Below, in pieces: positions 50,085 through 57,772 of a stretch of 58,954 nucleotides of DNA. This DNA comes from Acidimicrobiia bacterium. Its GTDB lineage: Bacteria > Actinomycetota > Acidimicrobiia > IMCC26256 > PALSA-555. The position numbers were made by a program, and so were the translations under genes. The stretch is taken from NCBI GenBank assembly GCA_035948415.1, contig DASZJD010000066.1:1-58954 (forward strand), given 5' to 3'. The notes under the pieces were generated by a model. It ran no database searches. It was not told the DNA's origin and worked only from the letters and a program-made list of their open reading frames with translations. How positions within the stretch are numbered: the first letter of the stretch is position 1; each line of letters starts with the position of its first letter.

Positions 50085-51106
50085 CGTCGACGGCGCGGCG
50101 ATGGGTGGGTCGCGCCGCGGCCCTGGCCGTCCTCGGCGTCGCGGCCGCGGCGCCCACCGCGGCCGGGGCGCCGGCGCCGGTGGCGGCGTGGGCTCCGCTC
50201 GCGCGCGCGGCGACCGTCGTCGACGTCGCTGGCCCGAGGAGCGACGGGACGTTCGTGGTCGCCACCGCCGGGCGCCTGGCCGTCCTGACCCCCGACGGCA
50301 CGGTGAGCCCGTTCGCGCGCGGGGCCGGCGGCTACGCGACGCGCCTCGGCACCGAGGCCTACCTGGCCCTGACCCCGGACCAGCCCGTCGACGGCGCCGA
50401 CTGCGCCTTCCACCAGGACGACGTCTACGCCCTCGAGCCCGCCGGTCGCCCCGGCGTCGTGGTCGTCGACCCGCAGGGCCGGGCGCGGCGGGCGGTGAAC
50501 CTGCCGCGCGGCGACGTCCCGAACGGGATCGTCTACGACGCCGTCGGCGCCTTCGGGCACCGGCTGCTCGTCACCGCGCGCGCCAAGCGGGGCACCGCGG
50601 TCTTCGCCATCAACTGCGACGGGCAGGTCCACGCCATCACCACGACCGGGCCCCGGGTCGAGGGCGGCCTGGCCGTGGCGCCGGCGACGTTCGGTCCCTA
50701 CGCCGGCGACCTCATCGCCCCCGACGAGCTCAGCGGACGGATCATCGCCTTCGACGCCCACGGCGGATCCCGCACCGTCGCGGTGTCCGGGCTGCCCACG
50801 GGAGGGGACGTCGGCGTCGAGAGCGCCGGGTTCGTGCCCCCCGGGTTCGGCCCGGCCTGGATCGCGCTCCTCGCCGACCGGCGCACGCCCGGCAACCCGC
50901 ACCCGGGCAGCGACCAGGTCCTCCGGCTCGCCGGCGGCGCGCTCCTCGCGGGCGGCGCCCGACCCGGCGACCTCGTCGTCGCCACCGAGGGCGGCGCCCA
51001 GACCGTCGCGGTGTCGTGCGCGGCCACCTGCACCGTCCAGCACGTCGCCGACGGCCCGACCGCGACGCACGCCGAGGGTCACGTCGTGTTCGCGGCCACG
51101 CCGTGA
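50081..51106 (+). CDS. Secreted beta-propeller-like protein
   Basis: A 341-residue protein with an N-terminal signal sequence (RRWVGRAAALAVLGVAAAAP; cleavage likely after AGA or APA near 30; the paired Arg could allow Tat export). The mature part has regular short strands with repeated glycine turns (for example GTFVVATAGRLAVLTPDGTV, then VVVVDPQGRARRAV and RIIAFDAHGGSRTV), suggesting a six-bladed propeller. Two cysteine pairs (GADC/INC and SCAATC) are present. No catalytic motif is evident. GTGA coupling to the FMN enzyme is notable, since that enzyme is cytoplasmic. Confidence 0.68.
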   Translation: MTSTARRWVGRAAALAVLGVAAAAPTAAGAPAPVAAWAPLARAATVVDVAGPRSDGTFVVATAGRLAVLTPDGTVSPFARGAGGYATRLGTEAYLALTPDQPVDGADCAFHQDDVYALEPAGRPGVVVVDPQGRARRAVNLPRGDVPNGIVYDAVGAFGHRLLVTARAKRGTAVFAINCDGQVHAITTTGPRVEGGLAVAPATFGPYAGDLIAPDELSGRIIAFDAHGGSRTVAVSGLPTGGDVGVESAGFVPPGFGPAWIALLADRRTPGNPHPGSDQVLRLAGGALLAGGARPGDLVVATEGGAQTVAVSCAATCTVQHVADGPTATHAEGHVVFAATP

Positions 51107-51120
51107 CGACGACGCCGCGG

Positions 51121-51126
51121 TAGCGT
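51121..51126 (+). promoter_or_regulatory. Candidate -10 element (TAGCGT) for the split-barrel protein
   Basis: TAGCGT precedes GTG 51134 by seven bases and matches the hexamer before the P450 at 46743. Confidence 0.4.
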
Positions 51127-51133
51127 CCGATCC

Positions 51134-51571
51134 GTGATCCTCGCGATGACGCCGTCGGAGCGCGACGCGTTCCTCGCCGGCGTCCACGTCGGCGTGCTCA
51201 GCGTCGCCGAACCCGGGCGGGCACCGCTCACCGTCCCGGTCTGGTACGCGTACGAGCCCGGCGGGCTCGTCACCGTCCTGACCGGCCGCACCTCCCGCAA
51301 GGCCGAGCTCCTCGAGCAGGCGCAGCGCCTGAGCCTCTGCGCGCAGACCGAGACCGCGCCGTACCAGTACGTGAGCGTCGAGGGTCCCGTGGTGCGGGTC
51401 GACACCACCGTCGACGCCGCCGAGCGCCAGGCCATGGCCTACCGCTACCTCGGCCGGGAGTTCGGCGACCTCTACCTCGCCGCCACCGAGGCCGACGCCG
51501 CGGAGGAGGTCGCGATCCGCATGCGGCCCGAGCGCTGGCGCACCGTCGACTACAACAAGCAGTTCGGCTGA
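51134..51571 (+). CDS. Pyridoxamine 5'-phosphate oxidase-like FMN/F420-binding split-barrel protein
   Basis: A 145-residue split-barrel protein. The start LAMTPSERDAFLAGVHVGVL, then LTVPVWYAYEPGGLVTVLTG and the TSRKAELLEQAQRLSLC helix are typical of actinobacterial PNPOx-like proteins that bind FMN or F420 and reduce small molecules or bind heme. The C-terminal MRPERWRTVDYNKQF is the usual ending. It is monocistronic: leaderless start upstream and a stem-loop over the stop codon downstream (51568-51608). Substrate unknown. Confidence 0.85.
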   Translation: MILAMTPSERDAFLAGVHVGVLSVAEPGRAPLTVPVWYAYEPGGLVTVLTGRTSRKAELLEQAQRLSLCAQTETAPYQYVSVEGPVVRVDTTVDAAERQAMAYRYLGREFGDLYLAATEADAAEEVAIRMRPERWRTVDYNKQFG

Positions 51572-51608
51572 CCGGCACCGGGACCGGGTCCCGGACGTCG
51601 TCGGTCAG
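51568..51608. terminator. Stem-loop spanning both stop codons of convergent genes
   Basis: Outer arms CTGACCG (51568-51574) and CGGTCAG (51602-51608) contain the two stop codons; inside, CCGGGACC-G-GGTCCCGG (51578-51594) is a second perfect palindrome. A bidirectional terminator is likely. Confidence 0.5.
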
Positions 51609-52381
51609 TGCGGGATCTCGCCGGCGTTCACGAGGATCGACTGGGCCGTGACCATGCGGGCCCGGTCGGAGGCGAAGAAGACCACGACCTCGGCGACGTC
51701 CTCGTCGGCGGGGATCTCGCCGAGCGGCATGTTCTTGGCGATCCCGGCGACGATCTCGTCGGGGGCGACGCCCTGGGCCTGGGCGGTCATCTCGACGTAG
51801 CCCTCGACCGGTGGGCCCCACATCCACGACGGCACCACCGTGTTCACGCGGATCTTGTGCGGGCCGAGCTCCTTGGCCAGGTAGTACATCGCCGACGTCA
51901 GCGCGCCCTTCGACGACGCGTACGCCATCTGCATGAGCTGCGGCCAGTACATGGCCTGCGACCCGATGAACACGATGGCGCCGCCCCGCGTCTTCAGGTG
52001 CGGGATCGCCGCCTCGCAGATCCGCAGGGTCCCGAGGACGTTCGTGTCGAAGGTCTGACGCCACTGGTCGAAGTCGGCCCCCTCGAGGCCGCCGAAGACC
52101 GTGTCGAGCGCGGCGCAGTTCACGACCGAGTCGAGCCGCCCGAACCGCTCGACCGCGCCGTCGACGAGGCCCGCGCACGCGGCCGGGTCGGTGATGTCGG
52201 TCCGCCGCCACGCCACCCGTCGGCCCGACGGGTCGAGCTCCGACGCCACCGCCTTCAGGTTCTCCTCGCGCCGGGCGCCGAGCATCACCGACGCCCCCTC
52301 CCGGAGGGCCACCGCCGCGATCTCGCGGCCGAGGCCGGGGCCGACCCCCGACACCACCATCGTCGTGCCCTCGAGCAACAC
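51605..52381 (-). CDS. Short-chain dehydrogenase/reductase (SDR)
   Basis: A 258-residue classical SDR. Cofactor loop VSGVGPGLGREIAAVA (TGxxxGxG type, about 10-25), the NAA-like motif VVNCAALDT (about 86), catalytic Ser in FIGSQAMYW and YASSK (Tyr/Lys near 158-162), then KIRVNTVVPSW. The Arg after the first strand (GARRE) suggests NADP preference. GTG 52381 has an excellent AGGAGG site; AAGAAT (52416 to 52411) is a promoter candidate. Such SDRs in actinobacteria often oxidise steroid or terpenoid alcohols, but the substrate is not known. Confidence 0.9.
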   Translation of the reverse strand: MLLEGTTMVVSGVGPGLGREIAAVALREGASVMLGARREENLKAVASELDPSGRRVAWRRTDITDPAACAGLVDGAVERFGRLDSVVNCAALDTVFGGLEGADFDQWRQTFDTNVLGTLRICEAAIPHLKTRGGAIVFIGSQAMYWPQLMQMAYASSKGALTSAMYYLAKELGPHKIRVNTVVPSWMWGPPVEGYVEMTAQAQGVAPDEIVAGIAKNMPLGEIPADEDVAEVVVFFASDRARMVTAQSILVNAGEIPH

Positions 52382-52663
52382 GGGTTCCTCCTCGGTCGGG
52401 TTCTCGGCTCATTCTTGTCACGGGCGCCTCGCCGCCGGCCACGCCGCCGGTGCGAGCCCGCCGCGACGGACCCCGATGCGACGGGCGGGCCGATGCTGGT
52501 GCGGCGGCCACGGGCCGGGCCGTCGGCGACGACTTCCGGGCGCCCTGGTACCCCGGCGCCGGGTTCGGCCTGCCGACCCGGACGCCCGACCCGGAGCGCG
52601 TCGCCGCGGGTTTCTATGCTGCCGGCGCCCGCGGCCTCGCCGGGGGAGAGGCCGTCCAAACCC

Positions 52664-54007
52664 ATGTCGCAACGCGGACAACGACTCATCGCAGCGGCGC
52701 GCCAGCCGCTGCCCGAGGGCACGTTCGCGGTCGGCGCGGGCCTGATGGTCGCCGCGGTCACGACCTACGGGTTCCAGATCCTGGGGTTCCGGGCCCTCTC
52801 GAAGACCGACTACGCGGCGCTGAACGCGCTCTGGGTGTTCGTGTTCATCCTCGCCCCCGGGATCTTCCTCCCGCTCGAGCAGGAGGTCGGGCGCGCCGTC
52901 GCCGCCCGCCGGGCCCGGTCGATCGGCGGCGGCCCGGTGGCCCGTCGGGCCGCGGCGCTGGGCCTCGCCTTCGCCGGCGGGCTCGCCGCGCTGGCGGTGG
53001 TGATCGCCGCCGTGACCCCGATCGTCGGCCGGCTGTTCGCGGGGAACGACGGGCTCGTCGCCTGCCTCGTGCTCTCGCTCTTCACCTACGGCTTCGAGCT
53101 GCTGGCGCGGGGCCTGTTCGCGGGTCACGGCCGCTTCGGCGCCTACGGCGTGAGCATGGGCGCCGAGGGCGTCATCCGGATCCTGCCCGTCGCCGTGCTG
53201 GCGGCGGCCTCGGTCTCGAACCCGCTCTGGTACGGGCTGTGCCTCGCCGGGCCGCCGGCGCTGGCCACCCTCGTCGCGCTCCGCGGCGAGCGCGACCTCC
53301 TGCCGCCCGGGCCCGACGCGCCGTGGTCGGAGCTCTCCGCCAACCTCGGCTACCTCCTCTTCGGATCGCTGTTCGCGCAGATCCTCGGCTACGCGCCGTT
53401 CCTCGGCGCCCAGGTCCTCGCCTCGTCGGGGCAGCGGAGCGCGGTCGCCGACTTCATCGTCGGGCTGTTCCTCGCCCGGATCCCGATCGTGCTGTTCCAG
53501 GCCGTCCAGGCTGCGCTCCTCCCGAAGCTGGCCGCGCTCGTCAGCGCCGGCCGGCACGAGGACTTCCGCGACGCGGTGCGGAAGCTGGTGCTGGTCGTCG
53601 TGACCATCGGCGGGGTCGGCGTGCTCGCGGCGGCGACCCTCGGGCCCTTCGTCGGGAAGGTCCTCTTCGGCGGCAAGTTCCACCTCAACGACCTGGACCT
53701 CGCCCTGCTCGCCGCCGGCAGCGGCCTCTTCATCCTGGCCCTGACGCTGGCCCAGGCGCTCATCGCCCTCCTCGGGCACCGCCAGGCGATGGTGGCGTGG
53801 CTGGTCGGGATCGCCGTCTTCGCCGCCACGACCGCGGCGAGCGGCAGCGACCTGTTCCTGCGGGTCGAGGTCGGCTCCATCGTCGGCGCCGCCGCCGCCG
53901 CCGGCGTCATGTTCCGGGCCCTGCAGGACCGCCTGCGGACCGGGGTGTCGAGCGACAGCCTCGCGGCGCTCGTCGAGCAGATCGAGCACGAGCCGCTCGA
54001 GATCTGA
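52664..54007 (+). CDS. Polysaccharide biosynthesis flippase (Wzx/MVF-like)
   Basis: A 447-residue membrane protein with about 12-14 spans, of the MVF/oligosaccharide flippase group. Typical features: ALSKTDYAALNALWVFVFIL near span 2, LPLEQEVGRAVAARRA in the loop, and IPIVLFQAVQAALLPKLAAL in the centre. It would move a lipid-linked glycan across the membrane; no glycosyltransferase cluster is adjacent, which is unusual. ATG 52664 starts the hydrophobic protein; TATGCT at 52615-52620 is a weak promoter candidate in the 282-base gap upstream, where I see no other gene. The C-terminal 30 residues are cytoplasmic and acidic. Confidence 0.83.
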   Translation: MSQRGQRLIAAARQPLPEGTFAVGAGLMVAAVTTYGFQILGFRALSKTDYAALNALWVFVFILAPGIFLPLEQEVGRAVAARRARSIGGGPVARRAAALGLAFAGGLAALAVVIAAVTPIVGRLFAGNDGLVACLVLSLFTYGFELLARGLFAGHGRFGAYGVSMGAEGVIRILPVAVLAAASVSNPLWYGLCLAGPPALATLVALRGERDLLPPGPDAPWSELSANLGYLLFGSLFAQILGYAPFLGAQVLASSGQRSAVADFIVGLFLARIPIVLFQAVQAALLPKLAALVSAGRHEDFRDAVRKLVLVVVTIGGVGVLAAATLGPFVGKVLFGGKFHLNDLDLALLAAGSGLFILALTLAQALIALLGHRQAMVAWLVGIAVFAATTAASGSDLFLRVEVGSIVGAAAAAGVMFRALQDRLRTGVSSDSLAALVEQIEHEPLEI

Positions 54008-54036
54008 GCCTCGCGTCCCGGCCCGGCGGCGGCTCA
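54005..54036. terminator. Stem-loop spanning both stop codons of convergent genes
   Basis: TGAGCC (54005-54010) and GGCTCA (54031-54036) pair, and each contains one of the two convergent stop codons. The loop is GC-rich and can pair further. A second example of this arrangement in the window. Confidence 0.4.
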
Positions 54037-56028
54037 GTTGACGCCGTCGCGCAAGACCGCGACCAGGACCCGCATGATGAGGACCGTGGAGCAGAAGAGC
54101 CCGAAGTAGCCGAAGAACCGGAAGAGCGACGTGCCACCGGTGAACGGCGGGCCGCCTCGGATCGCGATCAGCGCCACCGACACGCCGCCGACGCCGGCGC
54201 CGAGGATCGCCAGGACAAAGCGGTTCACGAGCCGGGTGACGCCGACGACGTCCCGGGGCTCGGAGAGCAGGCTGACCCGGACCCGCAGCCCGTCTCGCTC
54301 GGTCGCGGTCACGATGCGGTCCAGCTGTCGCGGGACGCGCCGCAACGTGGGCAGCAGCTTGATGAGCTCGGCGCGCGCGATCGCCTCGACGTTCTCCGGC
54401 ATCAGCCGATCGCCGACGATCTCGAGCGCAGCTCGTTCTGCCTCGTCGATGGTCTCGAAGCCCGGCGCCATCGTGCGCAGGGTCCCGTCGAGGGTCACGA
54501 GGGCCCGGAAGAAGGTGCTCAACCCGGTCGCGACGCTCAGGTCGAAGTCGTGGAGGAGGTGCAGGAGCTCGTTGAACATGGCCGGGCTCGGCTTCGCGCC
54601 CGCACCGAGGTGGCGGCCGATGAAGCGGGCGAGCGCGCGCTCGAGGGCCTCGTCGTCGACGGGGCTGTGCACGTCGGCCACCCGGAGCAGGGCCTGGCGG
54701 AGCAGGTCGGGGTCGTTGTTCGCGAGCGCGTACATCATCTCGCGCACCGCGGTCTGCTCGAGCGGGTCCAGCACGCCGGTGGCGCCGAAGTCGATGAGCC
54801 CGAGCCGACCGTCGGCGAGCACCATCACGTTCCCCGGGTGCGGGTCCGAGTGGAACCGCCCGTCGCCGAGGATCTGGCCCAGGACGGTGCGCAGCAGCTC
54901 CCCCGCCAGCCGTGACCGGTCCACCCCGAGCGCGTCGACGCGGTCGGCCTGCCGCACGCTGACGCCGTCGAGCCACTCCATGACGAGGACCCGCGGCGTC
55001 GTCAGGTCCGGGTACACGCGCGGGACCCGAACCTGCGAGCCGGCCGGCAGGTGCCCGCCGATCTGCACCGCGTTCTGCGCCTCGACGAGGTAGTCGAGCT
55101 CCTCGCGGAGGCGCTCGGAGAACTCGCGTGCGATCCCGCGCACGTCCCAGCGGGCCCCCCACGACGTGCGGGACTCGATGGCCTCGGCGACACGCGCGAG
55201 GACTTCGAGGTCCCGGTCGACGAGCTCGGCGACGCCCGGGCGCTGCACCTTGACGATGACGACGTCGCCGCCGTGGAGCCGAGCCCGGTGGGCCTGCCCG
55301 ATCGAGGCCGCCGCCACCGGGGACCAGTCGAACTCGGCGAAGACGGCCTCGACCGGGGCGCCGAGCTCCTCCTCCAGGACGCTCGCCAGCTCGTCCGGGC
55401 CCACGGGCGGGACCGCGTCCTGGAGCTTCGAGAGCTCGGCGGCGACGTCGTCCGAGACCAGGTCCGGCCGGGTCGAGAGGACCTGGCCCAGCTTCACGAA
55501 CATGCCGCCGGCGTCCTCGAGCGCCACCCGCAGCCGGCGGCCGACCGGCGCGCGCTCGTGCCGGGTCTGGCGGCCCATCCCCAGCGCGGGTCCGAGGCCC
55601 TGCCGGGCCGCGATCGCGGTGATCTGGGCGTAGCGCTGGACCCGGTGCCCGCGCCGGCGCAGCGACCGGATCGGTCGCGGGATGCTCGACAGGCCCGTCT
55701 GGGCCCGAGCCATCGCGCCGGGTCGGGCGAGGAACTCGATCCACACCGACGCCACCAGGGAGCCGAACGCGGAGAACAGCAGCACGTTGCGAACGAAGCC
55801 CGTGTTCGGGTTCGACCGCTGCCCCGCGATCGCCAGCGAGATGCCGATGCCGACCAGCCACCCGAAGAACCCCGACGCCACGGTGAGCGAGAACGATCGG
55901 CGCACGCCGAGCAGCCGCCCGCCGACCCACGCCGTGAGCAGGGTCCCGGGCAGGGCGAGCGCGACGACGAGGATCGCGACCCCACCCAGTGACGCCGCCG
56001 CGAGCTCGGGCGCGATCACCGATCGCAC
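54034..56028 (-). CDS. ABC1/UbiB-family atypical protein kinase-like membrane protein
   Basis: A 664-residue protein. The N-terminus has three or four membrane spans (about 12-90), the centre the ABC1 kinase-like domain (about 165-460) and the end two more spans (about 605-655). Diagnostic motifs: DAGGMFVKLGQVLSTRPDL (KxGQ), VAAASIGQAHRARL (Ala-rich nucleotide loop), VIVKVQRPGV (Lys), EELDYLVEAQNA, HSDPHPGNVMV and LIDFGATG (metal Asp). UbiB-type proteins support quinone or lipid transport and metabolism using ATPase activity. Two membrane regions rather than one make this longer than E. coli UbiB (546). GTG 56028 is the first start before the hydrophobic part. Confidence 0.9.
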   Translation of the reverse strand: MRSVIAPELAAASLGGVAILVVALALPGTLLTAWVGGRLLGVRRSFSLTVASGFFGWLVGIGISLAIAGQRSNPNTGFVRNVLLFSAFGSLVASVWIEFLARPGAMARAQTGLSSIPRPIRSLRRRGHRVQRYAQITAIAARQGLGPALGMGRQTRHERAPVGRRLRVALEDAGGMFVKLGQVLSTRPDLVSDDVAAELSKLQDAVPPVGPDELASVLEEELGAPVEAVFAEFDWSPVAAASIGQAHRARLHGGDVVIVKVQRPGVAELVDRDLEVLARVAEAIESRTSWGARWDVRGIAREFSERLREELDYLVEAQNAVQIGGHLPAGSQVRVPRVYPDLTTPRVLVMEWLDGVSVRQADRVDALGVDRSRLAGELLRTVLGQILGDGRFHSDPHPGNVMVLADGRLGLIDFGATGVLDPLEQTAVREMMYALANNDPDLLRQALLRVADVHSPVDDEALERALARFIGRHLGAGAKPSPAMFNELLHLLHDFDLSVATGLSTFFRALVTLDGTLRTMAPGFETIDEAERAALEIVGDRLMPENVEAIARAELIKLLPTLRRVPRQLDRIVTATERDGLRVRVSLLSEPRDVVGVTRLVNRFVLAILGAGVGGVSVALIAIRGGPPFTGGTSLFRFFGYFGLFCSTVLIMRVLVAVLRDGVN

Positions 56029-56048
56029 CGCGCGCGAAGAGCAGCGAC

Positions 56049-56054
56049 CATGAT
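56049..56054 (+). promoter_or_regulatory. Candidate -10 element (CATGAT) for the SGNH hydrolase gene
   Basis: CATGAT is followed by six bases and GTG 56061; no ribosome site is visible, fitting a leaderless start. Confidence 0.35.
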
Positions 56055-56060
56055 GGCCCG

Positions 56061-56984
56061 GTGGCGCGGGGACGAGACGGCTGGTGGCGGGTCGCCGCCG
56101 CCGGCGCGGCCGGCCTGGGGCTCGCGGTCGGCGGCGGGTGGGGCACCGCGGGGCGCGCCGCGGTCGTGCAGACCTACGTCGCGCTCGGCGACTCGTACAC
56201 GGCCGGACCGCTCATCCCGCTCCAGCAGCCGAACCCGCTCGGCTGCCTCCGGTCCGACCACGACTACCCGAGCGTCATCGCCGCCGCGCTCGGCGTGTCG
56301 ACCTTCCGCGACGCCAGCTGCAGCGGCGCCACGACCGACAACATGACCGCGCCGCAGAACGTCACGCCGGGGCCCAACCCGCCCCAGTTCGACCGTCTCG
56401 ACGCGCAGACCCAGCTCGTGACGGTGGGGATCGGCGGGAACGACATCGGGTTCGAGCAGATCGCCACGACGTGCGCCACGGCCAGCCCGGCCGGCACCCC
56501 GTGCCACGACCACTACGTCGTGAACGGCGACGACCAGCTCAGCGACCGCATCGTGGCCACGGCACCGAAGGTCGCGTCGGTCCTGCAAGGGATCCACACG
56601 CGGTCGCCGATCGCCGAGGTCGTCGTCGTTGACTACCTCGCCATCCTCCCTGAAACCGGGTTCGGGTGCTGGCCCCAGGTGCCGTTCGCGTACGGCGACG
56701 TGCCGTACCTCCGGGCGAAGGAGCACCAGCTCAACGCCATGCTGGCTCAGCAGGCGGCCGCGAACGGGGCCCGGTTCGTCGACGCCTACACGTTCAGCAT
56801 CGGCCACGACGCCTGCGACCCGCCGTGCCTCCGCTGGGTCGAGCCGGCGGCGCCGAGCTCGCCGGCGGCGCCGCTGCACCCGAACGCGGTCGGGATGCGG
56901 GCGACGGCGGACGCGGTGCTGGGCGCCCCGCCGCCGGCCTCCGGTCCCTGTCCGGTGACGGCCGGGCCGCGCTTCACCGGCTGA
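56061..56984 (+). CDS. Secreted SGNH/GDSL hydrolase
   Basis: A 307-residue exported esterase or lipase. The N-terminus (ARGRDGWWRVAAAGAAGLGL) looks like a signal peptide with an Arg/Asp-rich head. Block I is ALGDSYTAGP with nucleophile Ser45; block III is GIGGNDIGF; block V has LHPNAVG with His273. Six or more cysteines (for example NPLGCLR, DASCSG, TTCATA, GTPCHD) suggest disulfides as in actinobacterial SGNH lipases such as the Streptomyces coelicolor enzyme. It likely cleaves lipids or acylated surface glycans. The stop codon lies in a 26-base perfect palindrome. Confidence 0.88.
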   Translation: MARGRDGWWRVAAAGAAGLGLAVGGGWGTAGRAAVVQTYVALGDSYTAGPLIPLQQPNPLGCLRSDHDYPSVIAAALGVSTFRDASCSGATTDNMTAPQNVTPGPNPPQFDRLDAQTQLVTVGIGGNDIGFEQIATTCATASPAGTPCHDHYVVNGDDQLSDRIVATAPKVASVLQGIHTRSPIAEVVVVDYLAILPETGFGCWPQVPFAYGDVPYLRAKEHQLNAMLAQQAAANGARFVDAYTFSIGHDACDPPCLRWVEPAAPSSPAAPLHPNAVGMRATADAVLGAPPPASGPCPVTAGPRFTG

Positions 56985-57008
56985 GCGCGGCGCCGCGGCG
57001 CCGCGCTC
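56983..57008. terminator. 26-base perfect palindrome overlapping the SGNH stop
   Basis: The 13-base arm GAGCGCGGCGCCG is followed directly by its reverse complement. It lies between convergent genes and begins inside the TGA of the SGNH gene. A very stable hairpin without a T-run; likely a bidirectional terminator. Confidence 0.55.
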
Positions 57009-57031
57009 GGCCGCGCGGGGACGGCCGGCGC

Positions 57032-57640
57032 CTACCTCGGATCCCGCCACATCAGCCACAGGCGCGGGCCGTCGGCGAAGTCGTAGGTGTCGGTCACGAC
57101 GAACCCGTGCCGCTCGTAGAAGGGCACGTTCGACTCCTTCGAAGACTCGAGGTAGCTCGGCAGGCCGTCGGCGTCGCAGCGGGCCAGCTGGTCGGCGAGC
57201 AGCGCCGACCCGAGGCCCTGGCCCTGGCGGTGCGGGTCGGTCCCGAGCGTGGCCAGGTACCAGTGGGGAGGCGCCGACGGATGGCGCCGCTCCACCGCCT
57301 GGAACCCGGCCAGGCGGCTCGGGAGCACGCGGAGCGAGACGAGCCGGACCAGCCCGGGCAGCATGCGCAGCTGGTCGACGGGGCCGAGCCGCCACCGGCC
57401 GGGCGGGAGCCACAGCGCGACCGCGGCGAGGTCGTCGGTGGTGAAGATCTCGCCGTGCCGCCCGAAGGGGCCGCGCAGCTCCAAGTCGCGGAAGAAGCGC
57501 TCCATGCGCGCCAGCCGCCGGTCGGCGTCGGGGAGGAACCAGGCCATGACCGGGTCGTCGGCGAAGGCGCGGGTCAACGTGCGGGCCAGCTCCGGGTACT
57601 CGGAGCGCTCCGCCGTCCGCACCGCGGCCGTCGCTGCCAT
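57032..57640 (-). CDS. GNAT family N-acetyltransferase
   Basis: A 202-residue acetyltransferase. The core motif A is LATLGTDPHRQGQGLGSALL (about 128-148), which binds acetyl-CoA pyrophosphate, followed by the motif B strand SYLESSKESNVPFYERHGFVV near residue 165-185. The N-terminal half (TLTRAFADDPVMAWFLPD) matches the subgroup that includes Streptomyces resistance acetyltransferases. Acceptor unknown. ATG 57640 follows TACGAT (57654 to 57649) by eight bases. Convergent with the SGNH hydrolase and divergent from the amidohydrolase. Confidence 0.88.
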   Translation of the reverse strand: MAATAAVRTAERSEYPELARTLTRAFADDPVMAWFLPDADRRLARMERFFRDLELRGPFGRHGEIFTTDDLAAVALWLPPGRWRLGPVDQLRMLPGLVRLVSLRVLPSRLAGFQAVERRHPSAPPHWYLATLGTDPHRQGQGLGSALLADQLARCDADGLPSYLESSKESNVPFYERHGFVVTDTYDFADGPRLWLMWRDPR

Positions 57641-57772
57641 CGCCGCGCATCGTACGCGGGCCGGTCACGAGCCGGCCGGGGCGGCCGCACCGGTCGCCGG
57701 GTCGGGCTCGGGGCTACCCTCGCCTCGGCGCCGCGCCGGGCGCGCCGCGACCGGCGGCGCGTGGAGGGGCCG

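Noticed and set aside
52418-56146. A 1242-codon open frame on the minus strand
   Set aside because: Arg/Gly/Pro-rich antisense of the flippase and out-of-frame reading of the ABC1 gene; no domain can be recognised.
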